A stretch of DNA of 64,000 nt, taken from Porphyra umbilicalis (taxonomy: Eukaryota > Rhodophyta > Bangiophyceae > Bangiales > Bangiaceae). Location of the stretch: the NCBI GenBank assembly GCA_002049455.2, contig KV919033.1, forward strand, positions 39,843 to 103,842, read 5' to 3'. Positions within the stretch are counted from its first letter, which is position 1. Each line of letters starts with the position of its first letter. This document shows positions 53,986 to 64,000 of the stretch, piece by piece. Below the pieces are notes generated by a model. That model was not told where the DNA came from. It did no database searches and saw only the letters and a list, made by a program, of their open reading frames with translations. The position numbers and the translations under genes are program-made.

Positions 53986-54639
53986 AACACGTTCCGCATG
54001 CACCCGCCCCGCCCTGCTCGCCCCCTCCCTGTCGCGTTGTTCGGGCGGTCAACGCCGGTGGCGGCCGGCGGGTTCCTCGCGCCGTCGCGCCCACCTCCTT
54101 CCCTCTCCTCTCGCCCGCGACGCTGGCAGCGGCGCTGCCGACGCCACCGCCGCCGCCGTAGCCGCCACCGGCGCCGCGGAGGCCTTGGCCGCCGCCGCTT
54201 GCCTCTTGCCCACCAAAGCCGGCGGCAGCAGCAACACCGTCGGCAGTACCGCCCGTGGCTGCCCGAGCAAGAGCGGCGCCATGCTCGTGGCCCCGAAATG
54301 AGCACGGCGCAGCGGGACCCGCGCCGGGGTGTGGGGGAGAGGGCGAGGGCGCAGGTCACGGGGCTGCCAATGCACCCGTCGGGGCGTTCCACGCCGGCGC
54401 GCGGCTTTGGGCGACGGGAAACCCAAGGCGACCGCCGCCTAGGCCGTCGCCACCAGCAGGGGCGCGCATCGTGGGGCGTCGTTGGCGGCCCGGCGCCGGC
54501 CGTCGCAACCGCCGCCGCCGTGTGTTGCCGCGACTGCCGGCGCAGCCGCCGGCACTCGCGGTGCAGGCACCGCCCCCGGAGGGAGGCCCAGAGCGTAGCT
54601 CGCCAGCGTCTGCCGGCCGCGGTCGTCCCTGTGTCTTGC

Positions 54640-54840
54640 CGGTTGCGGTCGTCCCAGCCGGCAGGGGTGTCGTCGCCGCCGCTGTTGCCGCTGTGGACGT
54701 CGTCCCAACTGGCAAGGTGGTCGTCGCCGCCGCCGATGCCGCGGCGGACGTCGTCGCCACCGGCACGGCGGTCGTCACCGCCGCCGATGCAGCGGCCGAC
54801 ATCGCCCCCGCCGACAGCGCCGTCATAGCCGCGTCCGCCC
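54640..54840. repeat. Imperfect 51-bp tandem repeat
   Basis: Three to four degenerate copies. In one plus frame they encode DVVPTGKVVVAAADAAA, DVVATGTAVVTAADAAA and DIAPADSAVIAA, a 17-residue period. Confidence 0.7.
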
Positions 54841-55204
54841 CCGCGCGCCGCCATCCTCTGCCGTGCCGCCGGGATAGCCGATGTCGACGCCGACGCGGCG
54901 GCGTGCGTCGTCACACCCGTGATGGTTCTTACGTCGGGATGTGCCGCCGCCGGCGCGACGGTTGCCGTTCCGACCGCTATCGCAGCCGCCACCGCCGGCA
55001 ACTGCGAATCCGTTGTGGACGCCGCCACCAAGGATGTTGCCATCATGGGCGCAGCCGCCGCCACCAAGGGGGACGAAAAGTGGCGTGCCACCGCAGTCCG
55101 GGCCGCAGCCTCCGGAGCGGCTCCCGCCGCCGCGGGGCCTGCTCGCGGCGTCGCCTCCGCCGGTGCTGTGTCCCCAGCGTCCGCCGTCACCACCGGCGCC
55201 GCCG

Positions 55205-55745
55205 CTCTCAGCACTCGAGCAATCGGAGGGGGGGCGGGTGTGGGGGGAAATCGAGGTTGTTGAGGGAGAGGGGCGGTGGGGGGTTGCCTGGGGGCGGACA
55301 AAGCAGCATGAGATGACGCGGCCGCCGCGACCATCGCCGCCGCCACTACCACTTCCGTCGCCACTCCAACTGCCGCCGCCACCGCCACCGCTGCAGCCGG
55401 GGCTTCCACCGCCGCCACTGCGTCCGCTTTCATGGCCGCCAATGCGGCCGTCGCGGCCGCTACCGCCGCCGCCGCTCCCAGCACTCGGAGCAATCGAAGG
55501 GGGGGCGCGCGTTGGGGGACATTGGGGTTGGTGAAGCAGGGGGGCGGAGGGGGCGGGGCTGGGGGCGGGCGAAGCAGCATGCGATGACGCGGTCGCCGTG
55601 ACCACCGCCGCCGCCATTACCACTTCCGTCGCCACTCCAACCGCCGCCGCCGCCGCCACCGCTGCAGCCGGAGCTTTCACCGCCGCCACTGCGTCCGCTT
55701 TCATGGCCGCCAATGCGGCCGTCGCGGCCGCCACCGCGGTCGCCG
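55205..55745. repeat. Tandem duplication of about 271 bp
   Basis: Two adjacent copies aligned by CGTCCGCTTTCATGGCCGCC (at 55421 and 55692) and by CACTACCACTTCCGTCGCC / CATTACCACTTCCGTCGCC. The copies also share AGCACTCG(G)AGCAATCG(G/A)AGGGGGG near their left ends. They are diverged at many positions, so this is not an assembly echo. Confidence 0.88.
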
Positions 55746-56536
55746 GCAGTGGACCGCCGCCATCGCGTCTGCGCGTGTCATCAGCTTGGAAGAACGGGAC
55801 CAGCCGCCGTTGTGTGCGCTCTCTGTCTTGCAACATGAGCGTTGGTTGGGAATGCGAGCCAAGACGCCATGTGGACGAACAATGCTGTGCAACTCCTCGA
55901 CCAGGTCACACGCAATTGCAATATGTTGCAATGTTCTCGACCGATGAGTGGACAAGGGGGTATGTGCTGTGCTCAAATGCTTTATCGCCCATGAGGCCGA
56001 GAGGGCAGTGCGCGAGACGTCCGAGGATCTTGGAGCTCCAGTGTCGTCTCTGATCCTGTCCCTCGTCAATCGTCTATCTCGTTCATCTCTGTGGGCCAGC
56101 CGTCCATCCTTGGCGCCTCTAGAGCGACCGCTGTGTCGTCAGCCTTGACTCGTTCTCGTCGACCGGCCGGTGCGTTGTGACTGGCGGGAGCCCGCAGACC
56201 GACTGGCGGGTGTTTGAGACCAGTGGGCGCTCCCGTCCAGGAGGTCACATTGCCTGGAGCGGCTCCTGGCTGACGGGAGGCTTGTTACCGACCCGTTCGC
56301 GCTCGGCCACCGGCGCCTGCCCGCCTAGCAGACCTGCTGTCTGCCTCTGCCTGCTGTGCGTCGTCCGTCAGCCACGTGCTAACCACTGGTCGCTCGTTGT
56401 CCGCCCACTGTGCTTTTGGTTCTGTCCGACTGCGGCTTTCTCTCGCAATGGCGGCTGATCACACGGCCAACAGTGTGTCGATTGCGGTTTTCTGTGGTCG
56501 TCCGGTCTGTACCGTCCGCCGTCTCTTCAGAGAGAC

Positions 56537-59398
56537 ATGGCCTACCCCGCCGCTCTGCATGTCCCTCCTGACTACGCATGTGCGTCTTCGTCCGATGGCG
56601 GTGCGTCGAGCGTCGACCCTGGCGAAGAAGCCATTGATATCGCGAGAGCGCGCGCCGGGGACCGACGCGCGATAGCGCGGGTCGCGCCGCGCATCATCCG
56701 CAGGACGTTTCGGCTGTCGCGGCGCCGTCGCCGTTCTGCTGCTGCAGCTGTCATGAGGGCAAACCGAGAGGCAGTGCGCCGTGCACAGCACGACCGGCAT
56801 CTTCAGATTCGTCGTGGCGCAGCTCCGCTGCCCGTTGAGTGCGCCGACTCCGCTCAAGACGTCATTGCGCCGGCTGCCCACTGTGTTGGCGCGCCCTTGG
56901 CGCCAGTCCCGAAGAGACCACGCCTGGCAGAGACCTTCTCGCCACCTAATTCGGGGGAAGCGGGGGCGGGTGCCGATGTTGCCATCGCACCTTCCGGCAT
57001 TGAACCGCCCATCGACCCATCTGTCGATGTGCCGGAGCGTACGGCCGTTCAGCCGACCATGCTCCACGCAGTGCGACCTCCTCCTCGGATGACCAGCTAT
57101 GCGACTGTCCGCCGATCGTGGCGGCGAGTCGAGGCCTCTTCGCGGGGCTTCGTCTTCCAGCACACGGGGGATTCTTCTCGTGCCAAGGGCACGACGGCGC
57201 GTGGGCTCGACGAGCACAAGGAGTCGTCAACTGTCAGCTCTGACGGCAGCGACACCTCCGGGGACGAAGCAAGCAGGACAGGGAAAGACTTTCACTCCCT
57301 TGCTGCGCGTACTCTCAGAGCCATGCACCGAGAAGCTCTTGCGTCTGTTGTGGCTGTGCTGTGTGCGGACGCTGTCGTGCTCCGTGTCGTGCGTCGTTTT
57401 CTCCGCGTGCGTCGGTCGGCCGTCCGTCATATGCTTGACCAGGCGGACGCCCGTCAGGCCGCCGCGCAAGAAGTCCAACGGGCGCGGACGAGCGCCGCTA
57501 CCCGACACTCGTCTCTGAAACGGCTAACGGGCGGCGCCTGCCTCGCGGCAGTGTTGGCGGCGGGTGCACTGGCAGAGTCCCAGGAATCTCCGTCTGACGT
57601 CGACGCGTTGACCGGGCCTCGCCCGGTCGACCGACGTGGGCGCGCGTTCCAACCCGGCACTGTCCCCTATTGTGCTGACGCTTTGCGTGCAGGCGTCGCC
57701 GGTGCCCGCGCTGTCAGGATGGCTATGCGTGCTGCGGGGGGCGCTACTTTCCCGTCCGTGTCCCCACTCTTCGGGACGCTGCTGGGATGCCACCCTCTGC
57801 GGCACAGTCAAGCGGCCGGTTCATCACGTGCAGACGTCGCTGCTGCCCCGGGGCTGGTCGACTCGGCGGACCGTCCCCGTGACGCGTTTCTCCGATTGTT
57901 CTGTCGGTTTTGCTTTGTGTACTGCTGCCGTACTCACGGCACGACTATGCGTGACACGCTCGTCGCGCCGTTCCCGTCGACACCCGTTGTTTTTCCATTG
58001 GATCCACGCCGAATGGAAACAGCGGCGGATGGCGGCGATTGCGATTTTGACGCCCAAGGCTCGGCGTCTGTTGGCGGGTCAGATGGTGGTCGTGCGCGTC
58101 GCGCCCGCGCCATGCATGCGGCAATTCGTGTCGCGGCCGGACCTTGCCGTGACTGCCGACTCGACCTCCGCAGCCGCGCGGCTGTTTTCGTGCACGGATG
58201 CCGCACGGAGGTTTGGACGGTCGAAGACGTCGAGCTCCTTCGCGCCGCAGTTCGTATTTTCGGGCCATTTGATACGTGCCGCATGGCCCGTTTCGTTCCC
58301 AACTCGACTTGTCGCCGGGTGGCTGAGTACCTGGTGGACTGGGACTGGCCGGGCGCCTGGCGCGAGGAGCCCACAACACCGCGACCACCCCCCCGACGAG
58401 ACGCTCTTCCGTCTCACCCCCCGGTGCTATCCCTCACCAACAGCAGTCAAGAGTCGGTCGTGAAGAAATCTGCGCCCTTCATTCCGTGCTGGCATGTCGG
58501 GCCGTGCACGCGGTCCAGTTGCCAGTGCGTGGCAAATGACGTACCCTGTGAGAAGCAGTGCGGGTGTGCTCGTACCCGGTGGGCGTCGAGGGTGCCTGTC
58601 GTGCTGGAAGCCGGCGAGGCGGCGTCCACATCCATCCCCGCCGACGGCTGCGCGCCGACGGATGGGTCGCTGTTTTGCAGCAGGCGCATATCCTGCTCGT
58701 GTCCCTCGCCGTCGCGCTGTGAGACGGACGCGTGCCCTTGCTATGCCGCGGACCGTGAGTATGACCCAGACGCGTGCATGATGTGCGGTGCCCACCTCCA
58801 TCCCGCGTCAGACGTTGACGGGTTGACCACGGGATCAGTTGCCGCAGAGTCTCCCATGGCCCGATCCACTGCGGCCGCGACTGGAGCCTATTGGCGCCTG
58901 ATGCGGTCGCCGCGCCCGACCGACCTGGGTGTCATGCCAGGGCGTGGCGGTGGTGCGTCGCCGAACAGTCCGCCGATGGTTAGACGCTGTCGCGACATTC
59001 AAGTGCAAGTTGGGGCCCGAGTGCGCCTCGTGCTCGGCGTGTCTCGTGCTCACGGGCTTGGCGTCTTTGTCGCCGAAGCAGCTGGGGCCGGCGACTTTGT
59101 GGGTGAATACGTCGGGGAGCTTGTTTCCGCCGCGGAGGGGCACCGTCGCGGTCGTGCTTACGACGCCGTGGGGGTGAGCTATCTCGCCACTCTGTCGCAG
59201 ACAACCATCGTCGACGCCACTCGGGTTGGAAGCCGGACGAAGTTCATCAACCACAGCTCCGACTCGCCCAACCTGGAGATGAAGTTGCTTAGCATTGGTG
59301 GGACCATTCGTGCCGCTCTGTTCGCTTCGAGGGATTTGAGCGCCGGAGAGGAGGTGTTTTTTGACTACGGCTATGCTCTTGACTCATGGGTGCAGTGA
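56537..59398 (+). CDS. Enhancer-of-zeste homologue, H3K27 methyltransferase of PRC2
   Basis: Catalytic subunit type of Polycomb Repressive Complex 2. 953 residues, intronless, start at 56537. Regions: a basic, disordered N-terminus (about 1-330) in which I cannot recognise the EED-binding part; a SANT-like stretch around residues 560-620 (VEDVELLRAAVRIFGPFDTC, MARFVPNSTCRRVAEYLVDW); a CXC domain from about residue 652 (CWHVGPCTRSSCQCVANDVP then CEKQCGCA ... CSCPSPSRCETDACPCYAAD ... DPDACMMCG); and a C-terminal SET domain from about 830 (VRLVLGVSRAHGLGVFVAE, GDFVGEYVGELVS, KFINHSSDSPNLEMK, RAALFASRDLSAGEEVFFDYGY). The catalytic NHS and FFDYGY motifs are present. The SET domain ends the protein without a post-SET cysteine cluster, as in E(z). 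An insertion sits within the CXC between CGCA and the second cysteine set. Confidence 0.92.
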   Translation: MAYPAALHVPPDYACASSSDGGASSVDPGEEAIDIARARAGDRRAIARVAPRIIRRTFRLSRRRRRSAAAAVMRANREAVRRAQHDRHLQIRRGAAPLPVECADSAQDVIAPAAHCVGAPLAPVPKRPRLAETFSPPNSGEAGAGADVAIAPSGIEPPIDPSVDVPERTAVQPTMLHAVRPPPRMTSYATVRRSWRRVEASSRGFVFQHTGDSSRAKGTTARGLDEHKESSTVSSDGSDTSGDEASRTGKDFHSLAARTLRAMHREALASVVAVLCADAVVLRVVRRFLRVRRSAVRHMLDQADARQAAAQEVQRARTSAATRHSSLKRLTGGACLAAVLAAGALAESQESPSDVDALTGPRPVDRRGRAFQPGTVPYCADALRAGVAGARAVRMAMRAAGGATFPSVSPLFGTLLGCHPLRHSQAAGSSRADVAAAPGLVDSADRPRDAFLRLFCRFCFVYCCRTHGTTMRDTLVAPFPSTPVVFPLDPRRMETAADGGDCDFDAQGSASVGGSDGGRARRARAMHAAIRVAAGPCRDCRLDLRSRAAVFVHGCRTEVWTVEDVELLRAAVRIFGPFDTCRMARFVPNSTCRRVAEYLVDWDWPGAWREEPTTPRPPPRRDALPSHPPVLSLTNSSQESVVKKSAPFIPCWHVGPCTRSSCQCVANDVPCEKQCGCARTRWASRVPVVLEAGEAASTSIPADGCAPTDGSLFCSRRISCSCPSPSRCETDACPCYAADREYDPDACMMCGAHLHPASDVDGLTTGSVAAESPMARSTAAATGAYWRLMRSPRPTDLGVMPGRGGGASPNSPPMVRRCRDIQVQVGARVRLVLGVSRAHGLGVFVAEAAGAGDFVGEYVGELVSAAEGHRRGRAYDAVGVSYLATLSQTTIVDATRVGSRTKFINHSSDSPNLEMKLLSIGGTIRAALFASRDLSAGEEVFFDYGYALDSWVQ

Positions 59399-59900
59399 TA
59401 AGCCAGGGAGTGACAGAAGGGCATTTTCCTCTCTGTTTGTGCGTGTTCAAGTCAGATGGGTGGTCCAGCTCCGGGCGTCTCGTCGTCCCGCGGGCTTGCG
59501 CAGGGCGAACCTCCATCCCTTGATTCTCCTCCAATGCGTTTAAGGAGGCAGCGCGACAGGGCCTCATCCGGGGCGTCAGCGCGTCGAGCTGCCACCCCGG
59601 CACCGGCGCGCCCTTCGGGGACAGTAGCCCGCCGTAGCCGCACTTGCTGCTGCCGCAGCCGCAGCCGCCGGAGGTGTCGGCAGGAGACACCGCAGCTGGC
59701 GCCTCCCCGGCCGAAACCAGCCTGGGCGGGAGCCCGTTGTGGCGCTGACTGCTGCTCGCTGCTCCCGGCGGCGGCCCCGGCTGACAGGACTGCTGTGAGA
59801 TGGACGGAGTCGGGAGAGCACGGTTGGAGTGTTTGTTTCGTTTGCTTGGGCCTCCCATATACCGACCCCCCCATCGTCGTCCCCGCCCACCACGCGACCG

Positions 59901-61765
59901 TCAAGTCTGGGTCGGCAGTCCGTCCAGCAGCAGCCGCACGAAGGCGACGCGCTCGGTCACGTCCGAGGTGGCCGATTCCCCAGCGCTGCCGCCCGCCGCC
60001 GGTCGGCGGCAGCCGTGCAGCCCGCCGCTGCCGCCGGGTCGTCGTCGGTGCCCTCCCTCCCCCCGTCGGCTGTGCCACCGTGGAAGGGCAACGCCGCCGC
60101 CGGCCGCCGCCATGCCGCGGGGGAGGCGAGCGTGGACGGCATCGCGCCTCTGTGCCAGCGCCGCCTTCGAGGCCTGCCAGCCGCCGTGAGAGGTCGAGCA
60201 CGAGCTAACATCTCCGTCGCCGCCGTACCCGCCGACCCGGCAGAGCTGCCGTCGCTCCCACCTGCAATCGTGCCGCCGACGCGCGCATCGCCGCCATTCC
60301 CTCCGCCCCACCGGTGATGCCCGAACCGCCGTCACCTCCATTCCCACCAGCACCCCCGTCGCCATTGTCGTCCCCGCCGCCGCCGCCGGTGTCGTGACCA
60401 TTTTCCGTGCCGCCACCTGCGCGAATGCCGTCCCCGCCATTGCCACCATGCCCATCGGGCCCGCCGACCCGGCAGAGGCGCCGTCGCTCCCCCCCTGCAC
60501 CCGTGCCGCCGACGCCCGCATCACCGCCATTCCCTCCCCCCCCTCGGTGTCGCGCGAACCGCCGTCACCTCCATTCCCACCGGTACCCTCGTCGCCACTG
60601 TCGTCCATTCCCACCGGTACCCCCGTCGCCACTGTCGTCCCCGCCGCAGCCGCCGGCGCCGTCACCATTTTCCCTGCCGTCACCTGCGCGAATGCCGTCC
60701 CCGCCACTGCCACCACTCCCATTGGGCCCGCCGTCGCCGGCATCCATGCCGTCCGAGCCTCCAATGCCGCCCACATAGCCAGACCCGCCGTTACCGCCCT
60801 TCGCGTCGGCGTTTGGCGCATACGGATCCCCCGCGCCCGGGTTGCCGACGTTGCCACCGGTGCCGCCCGCGTCTGACCCGTTGCCGCTGCCACCGTCACC
60901 ACTGGGCCCGCCGTCCCCCCCTTCGCCCCCAGATGGACCCGTCCCGCCGGCGTCACCCGATCTGGCCGGCCCTTCATCACGGCGCCCTTCAGGTTGCCCC
61001 CATTCCCGGCAACGCCGTTGTCCCCCCCGCCGTCACCGTCGCCCGACATGCTGCCCCTCGCCCGTCGTCACCGCCAGCATCTCCGGTGCCCACGAGGAAG
61101 CCGGTCTTCCCCGACGTGGAGCCGTCACCGCCATTCCCACTGCGTCAACCGTCCCCGCCCGCGCAGGGCAAGTCCCCGCCGGCCGCCGACTCCTCAATGT
61201 CACCGTCGTCGCCCGGTCCACCGTCGCCGCTCTGGGGACTGCTGCCGCCATTACTGCCGTCGGCACCATCCCTCCCCGGTCCACTCGAAGCGCCCCCCCC
61301 GACGGGCGCACCGCTCCCCACGGCCTTGCCGTCGCCCCCCGTATTTTCGTTACCAGGGTTGCCCCAATCCTCATCCTGCCCTGCTGCCACACGCCCCACA
61401 CGGGTGCTGGTCGGACGGTGCGCTGCCGCCGCCGCCGCCGCCGTGGACGACGGCGGCGGTGGAGCCGGCGTCAGCATCGCCGGCAATTCCGCGTGGCCTC
61501 TCGCGACCACCACCTCCGGGGCGCCCACCCGCCGGGCCGCAACGACAGTTTCTGCGTCCCCTGGCACATTGTCCTCACACATCCGGGCGCACGTACGAGT
61601 GGTGGCCGGTGGCGCAGCAAAGTCGATGTCTGTCGCCCGGCCGCGAAGGAGCCAACAGGATGGCTGGGTTGCAGCTACTGCCGCCGCCGTTGCACAGAGC
61701 GGCGCAGGCCCCGTTGCCGCCGCCGCCGCCCGTGCCGGAGCTGCCAACGCTGCCCAAGCCGTCAC
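59901..61765 (-). other. Possible Gly/Asp-rich protein-coding tract, frame not continuous
   Basis: On the minus strand, successive pieces in different frames share one style: GQDEDWGNPGNENTGGDGKA and SNGGSSPQSGDGGPGDDGD (ending 61145), MSGDGDGGGDNGVAGNGGN (61049), GGIGGSDGMDAGDGGPNGSG (60774) and GDEGTGGNGGDGGSRDTEGG (about 60600). This hints at one glycine/aspartate-rich, perhaps extracellular-matrix, protein interrupted by frame shifts or introns. It could also be a non-coding repeat. I cannot choose a start, a stop or a function. Confidence 0.25.
60225..60700. repeat. Tandem duplication of about 232 bp
   Basis: GCCGTCGCTCC...GTGCCGCCGACG...GCCGCCATTCCCTCC starts at 60248 and recurs at 60480. 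Flanking phrases (CCACCTGCGCGAATGCCGTC and TCACCTGCGCGAATGCCGTC, near 60412 and 60678) extend the array. The copies are diverged. Unit length is not a multiple of three. Confidence 0.8.
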
Positions 61766-63615
61766 CTCCAGCAGCAGATACAGCCGCCGTCACGCACGGT
61801 GTGCGTGGCAGCACGTCTTTGCGGCAGCTGCCGGTTGCAGTGGCCGCGCATTCCTTCGCCTTTGCCGTCGGAATGGCCCGCTCGTGCTGCACGCGGCAGG
61901 GCTGGCACCACGGCAGAGTCATTGGTGCCGCCGCCGCCGCACCCGGCGACACGGTCCCCGCTGCTGATGCCGCAGTCTGTGCCGTCGCCGGTGCCGCTTC
62001 AGGCCCCGCCGCTTCCTGTGCGGGAGCTGGTGGTGATGCCGCCGCCAGCGCAGCCAAGTATCGCGTCGAGAAGGGACAGTGACCATGCGCCCGGCGGAGG
62101 AGGGTGCCCCAGATTGTTGTTTGCAGACGCCGCCGCCACCACAGCCGCTGGTACCGCTGCGACTGCCGTTGGTGGCTCCGGCAGTGTCGGCAGTGACATC
62201 CTTTGTCGCGCACGGCGGGAATGGGAGCCCGGCGTGGGGGCAGGAGCCGCTGCTGCTGCCACCGCCACAGGGCACCCCCACCGGTGTCGCCGACACAGTC
62301 GCGCGCGTTGTCCATGTCCACCATCGCTGTGTTCGAGGACGGCAGCAGCGTGACGTGGCGCCTGCTCACGTCGTCGCTGCTTCGGCCGCTGCTCCCGCCG
62401 CTGCCGCCGCGGCTGCTGCCGCCGCTGCGGCGGCGGCCGCCGCCGGCGGTGCTGGAAGCGACCAATCTGGCCACACCCGGCACGGGCGGATTTCCAGACG
62501 TACGGGCTTCTGCGCCGCCACCGCCACTGCTGGAGCCGCTACCGCCGCAGTGGTTTGCAACGGAGCCGGCGCCGCTTTATCCGCCGCCGCAGTCACCGCC
62601 GCCGCCGCCGCAACCGCCGCCGGCGCCGCCGGCGCCGCCGGCGCCGCCGCTGGCGTCGGCAGAGGCAACGCCTGTCGCGCCCGGCAAGGGCAGGAGCCCT
62701 GCGTTGTGACAGCTGCCGACGCCTCTACGGCCGCCGCCGCCGCTGTTGGCGTCGGTGTCGGCAGACGCCGCCTTCGCCGCGCTTCCCCGCGGGGGCCGTC
62801 GCGCGAAGCATGCCACCGCGAGATGGGCGTGTTGGTGCGCGTGCCGACCCTGTGCGGCGTTTCAGCGTCCGAAAAGGTCTTTGCGATGCACTGTGACCCC
62901 GCCACTCATGGGCGAGCTGCGGCCGTGGATGACGGGACCGACCAATGGAACGCGTGCGTTTATGCTCTTGGTGCCGGCGACTGCATTCACCGTGTCATGC
63001 AACATCTTGTGTCTGGAAGGCAGATACGTGAACTTGCGAGCGAGCACGACCCACCTGCTCGTGAGTTTTCTCGATTTCCAGTGCACACTGAGCGGGTGCA
63101 GACCAACGCGACACTGTCGCAAGCCCTCATGACCTGTAAAATAGCATCTTCCATGGAAAAGACAAAGTTGCCGTTTCATGTGTATCCGAATACCTCTTTA
63201 AGACAGCGACATCCCAGTCGGGCTCTGGTCCAGTCTCACAAGCGTGCCAATGAGCATGCGCTGTGGCAAACATCTGATTCAAACGACGTGCTTCCATTGG
63301 CAAGCACGATTCGGGTACGCCTTGCATGCACAGGCAACCCAGAGCCTCAGACACGGATGTTTCTGGTCCAACATGTGCTGAGACATGCGCCGTTTGAGCA
63401 GGGCCTGAAACAGAATTCGCACCGGTTCGCACGGACGGGACCGGATCGGCGTGATCGGTTCGAAGGGCGGCTCCGCCATGGTAGTGTGTCGGCTGCCTAG
63501 CATCCACATCTGTCCCTCTCTGTTCTGGTTCTGACTTGTCCGCTGTCTCTGCGAGTCGGCGAGTGTGGTTGAGCCGGGCTGTGAGAGCATGTCTCGTCGG
63601 CGGGCTTCCGTACCC

Positions 63616-64000
63616 ATGTCGGCATCCCCTCCTGGGCCCGCCTCCTTGCCGCCTCTGCCATTTGAGATCCGCTTAACCCCCCCCTTTGTCCGTCACGATG
63701 CATCCCCCACCCCCCCTGGGGTTCAACCGCTCATCTTGTCTTTGGAGGTCACAGTACTCGCCGGACGTGATCATGGTGCCGATGCTGCGCGCAACCCTCG
63801 TGGGGGGCGCACCAGGCGCTCGAGGACTCGGGACTTGTCTTCTCACATGGGTGCAGGACCCGCCGCCGCCGAGCCCGGTGCGCTATATATCGCGCTGGTT
63901 TGTGAGACTCCCTCTGTGGTGGGGCCGCTTCAGACGCTGATTTCCGTCGCACCCGCGCTTGTCGGTCAAGTTGTTTCGATTGACGTACGTCCTGGGATTG
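63616..64000 (+). CDS. 5' part of an unrecognised protein-coding gene, truncated by the right edge
   Basis: From the ATG at 63616 one frame stays open to the end of the window (about 128 codons): MSASPPGPASLPPLPFEIRL, PGVQPLILSLEVTVLAGRDH and, near the edge, LYIALVCETPSVVGPLQTLI and ALVGQVVSIDVRPG. The alternating hydrophobic pattern looks like a folded beta-rich domain, unlike the random frames nearby. No family recognised. TGCGCTATATATCGCG at about 63880 lies inside the frame, so if that were a TATA box it would argue against this being coding. Confidence 0.45.
   Translation, partial: MSASPPGPASLPPLPFEIRLTPPFVRHDASPTPPGVQPLILSLEVTVLAGRDHGADAARNPRGGRTRRSRTRDLSSHMGAGPAAAEPGALYIALVCETPSVVGPLQTLISVAPALVGQVVSIDVRPGI

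Larger units (their letters stand above)
53694..56536. other. Intergenic, minisatellite-rich
   Basis: No gene supported. Open frames of 350 to 600 codons exist on both strands, but their translations are repeats of Ala, Gly, Arg or Asp and change with each minisatellite. The last 700 bases before 56537 are ordinary DNA and a likely 5' region for the E(z) gene. Confidence 0.55.
59399..63615. other. Repeat- and low-complexity-rich stretch, no gene firmly supported
   Basis: Many long open frames on both strands, mostly Ala, Pro, Gly or Arg repeats. The minus strand between about 61765 and 59900 has a Gly/Asp-rich character (separate entry). 60225-60700 carries a tandem duplication. 62900-63500 has ordinary composition and an open plus frame but no domain. 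Confidence 0.5.

Noticed and set aside
53742..55580. A 612-codon minus-strand frame with GGGDD-type repeats
   Set aside because: It runs through three unrelated minisatellites and changes character at each; no start context and no domain.
60842..62353. A 503-codon plus-strand frame
   Set aside because: Pro/Arg/Ser text across a tandem repeat with no recognisable domain; the opposite strand looks more protein-like there.

Overview
The window looks like nuclear DNA of a GC-rich eukaryotic alga. A bangiophyte red alga of the Porphyra/Pyropia type is my best guess. This is inferred from composition and gene style, not proven. The evidence is: extreme GC with long G and C homopolymers; compact genes with zero to two short introns, with donors such as GTACGT, GTATGT and GTGCGT and acceptors often preceded by T-runs; Ala/Gly/Pro-rich proteins; N-termini that look like plastid transit peptides; and clearly eukaryotic genes (E(z), YAK1, BCS1-like, bZIP). 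I saw no rRNA, no convincing tRNA and no CRISPR array.

Left part (1-8.2 kb): transposon territory. An unrecognised multi-exon minus-strand gene runs off the left edge and carries an in-gene 86-bp minisatellite. A plus-strand CACTA/Plavaka-like DDE transposase gene with two well-resolved introns follows, then a small hairpin repeat.

9.3-22.8 kb: single-copy genes. These are a TATA-box-driven BCS1-like AAA ATPase (three exons, fully resolved), a SET-domain lysine methyltransferase of the Rubisco LSMT/SETD3 type, a secreted protein ending in a hedgehog-type Hint (autoprocessing) module, and a YAK1/DYRK kinase (two exons, minus strand). Two inverted-repeat elements lie between them.

24-50.5 kb: a TPR protein, a bZIP transcription factor, an AI-2E/PerM-type membrane protein, an all-helical protein of unknown function, a low-complexity Ala/Pro/Val protein with a C-terminal membrane segment, an alpha/beta hydrolase, an EamA-like (DMT) membrane protein, glucose-6-phosphate isomerase with a probable plastid transit peptide, a small cupin and an AlkD-type DNA alkylation-repair protein. 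Several of these are interrupted in the given sequence by frame changes, mostly at G or C homopolymers.

50.5-64 kb: dispersed repeats, a zinc-knuckle gene with two apparent frame breaks, several minisatellites and tandem duplications, an Enhancer-of-zeste (H3K27 methyltransferase) homologue with intact CXC and SET regions, a Gly/Asp-rich low-complexity tract, and the 5' end of a gene that runs off the right edge.

The genes do not form a pathway. The layout is a mosaic of housekeeping and chromatin genes separated by repeat-rich DNA. Exon boundaries are exact where both splice sites restore a family motif (BCS1-like, YAK1, transposase 3' half) and approximate elsewhere.
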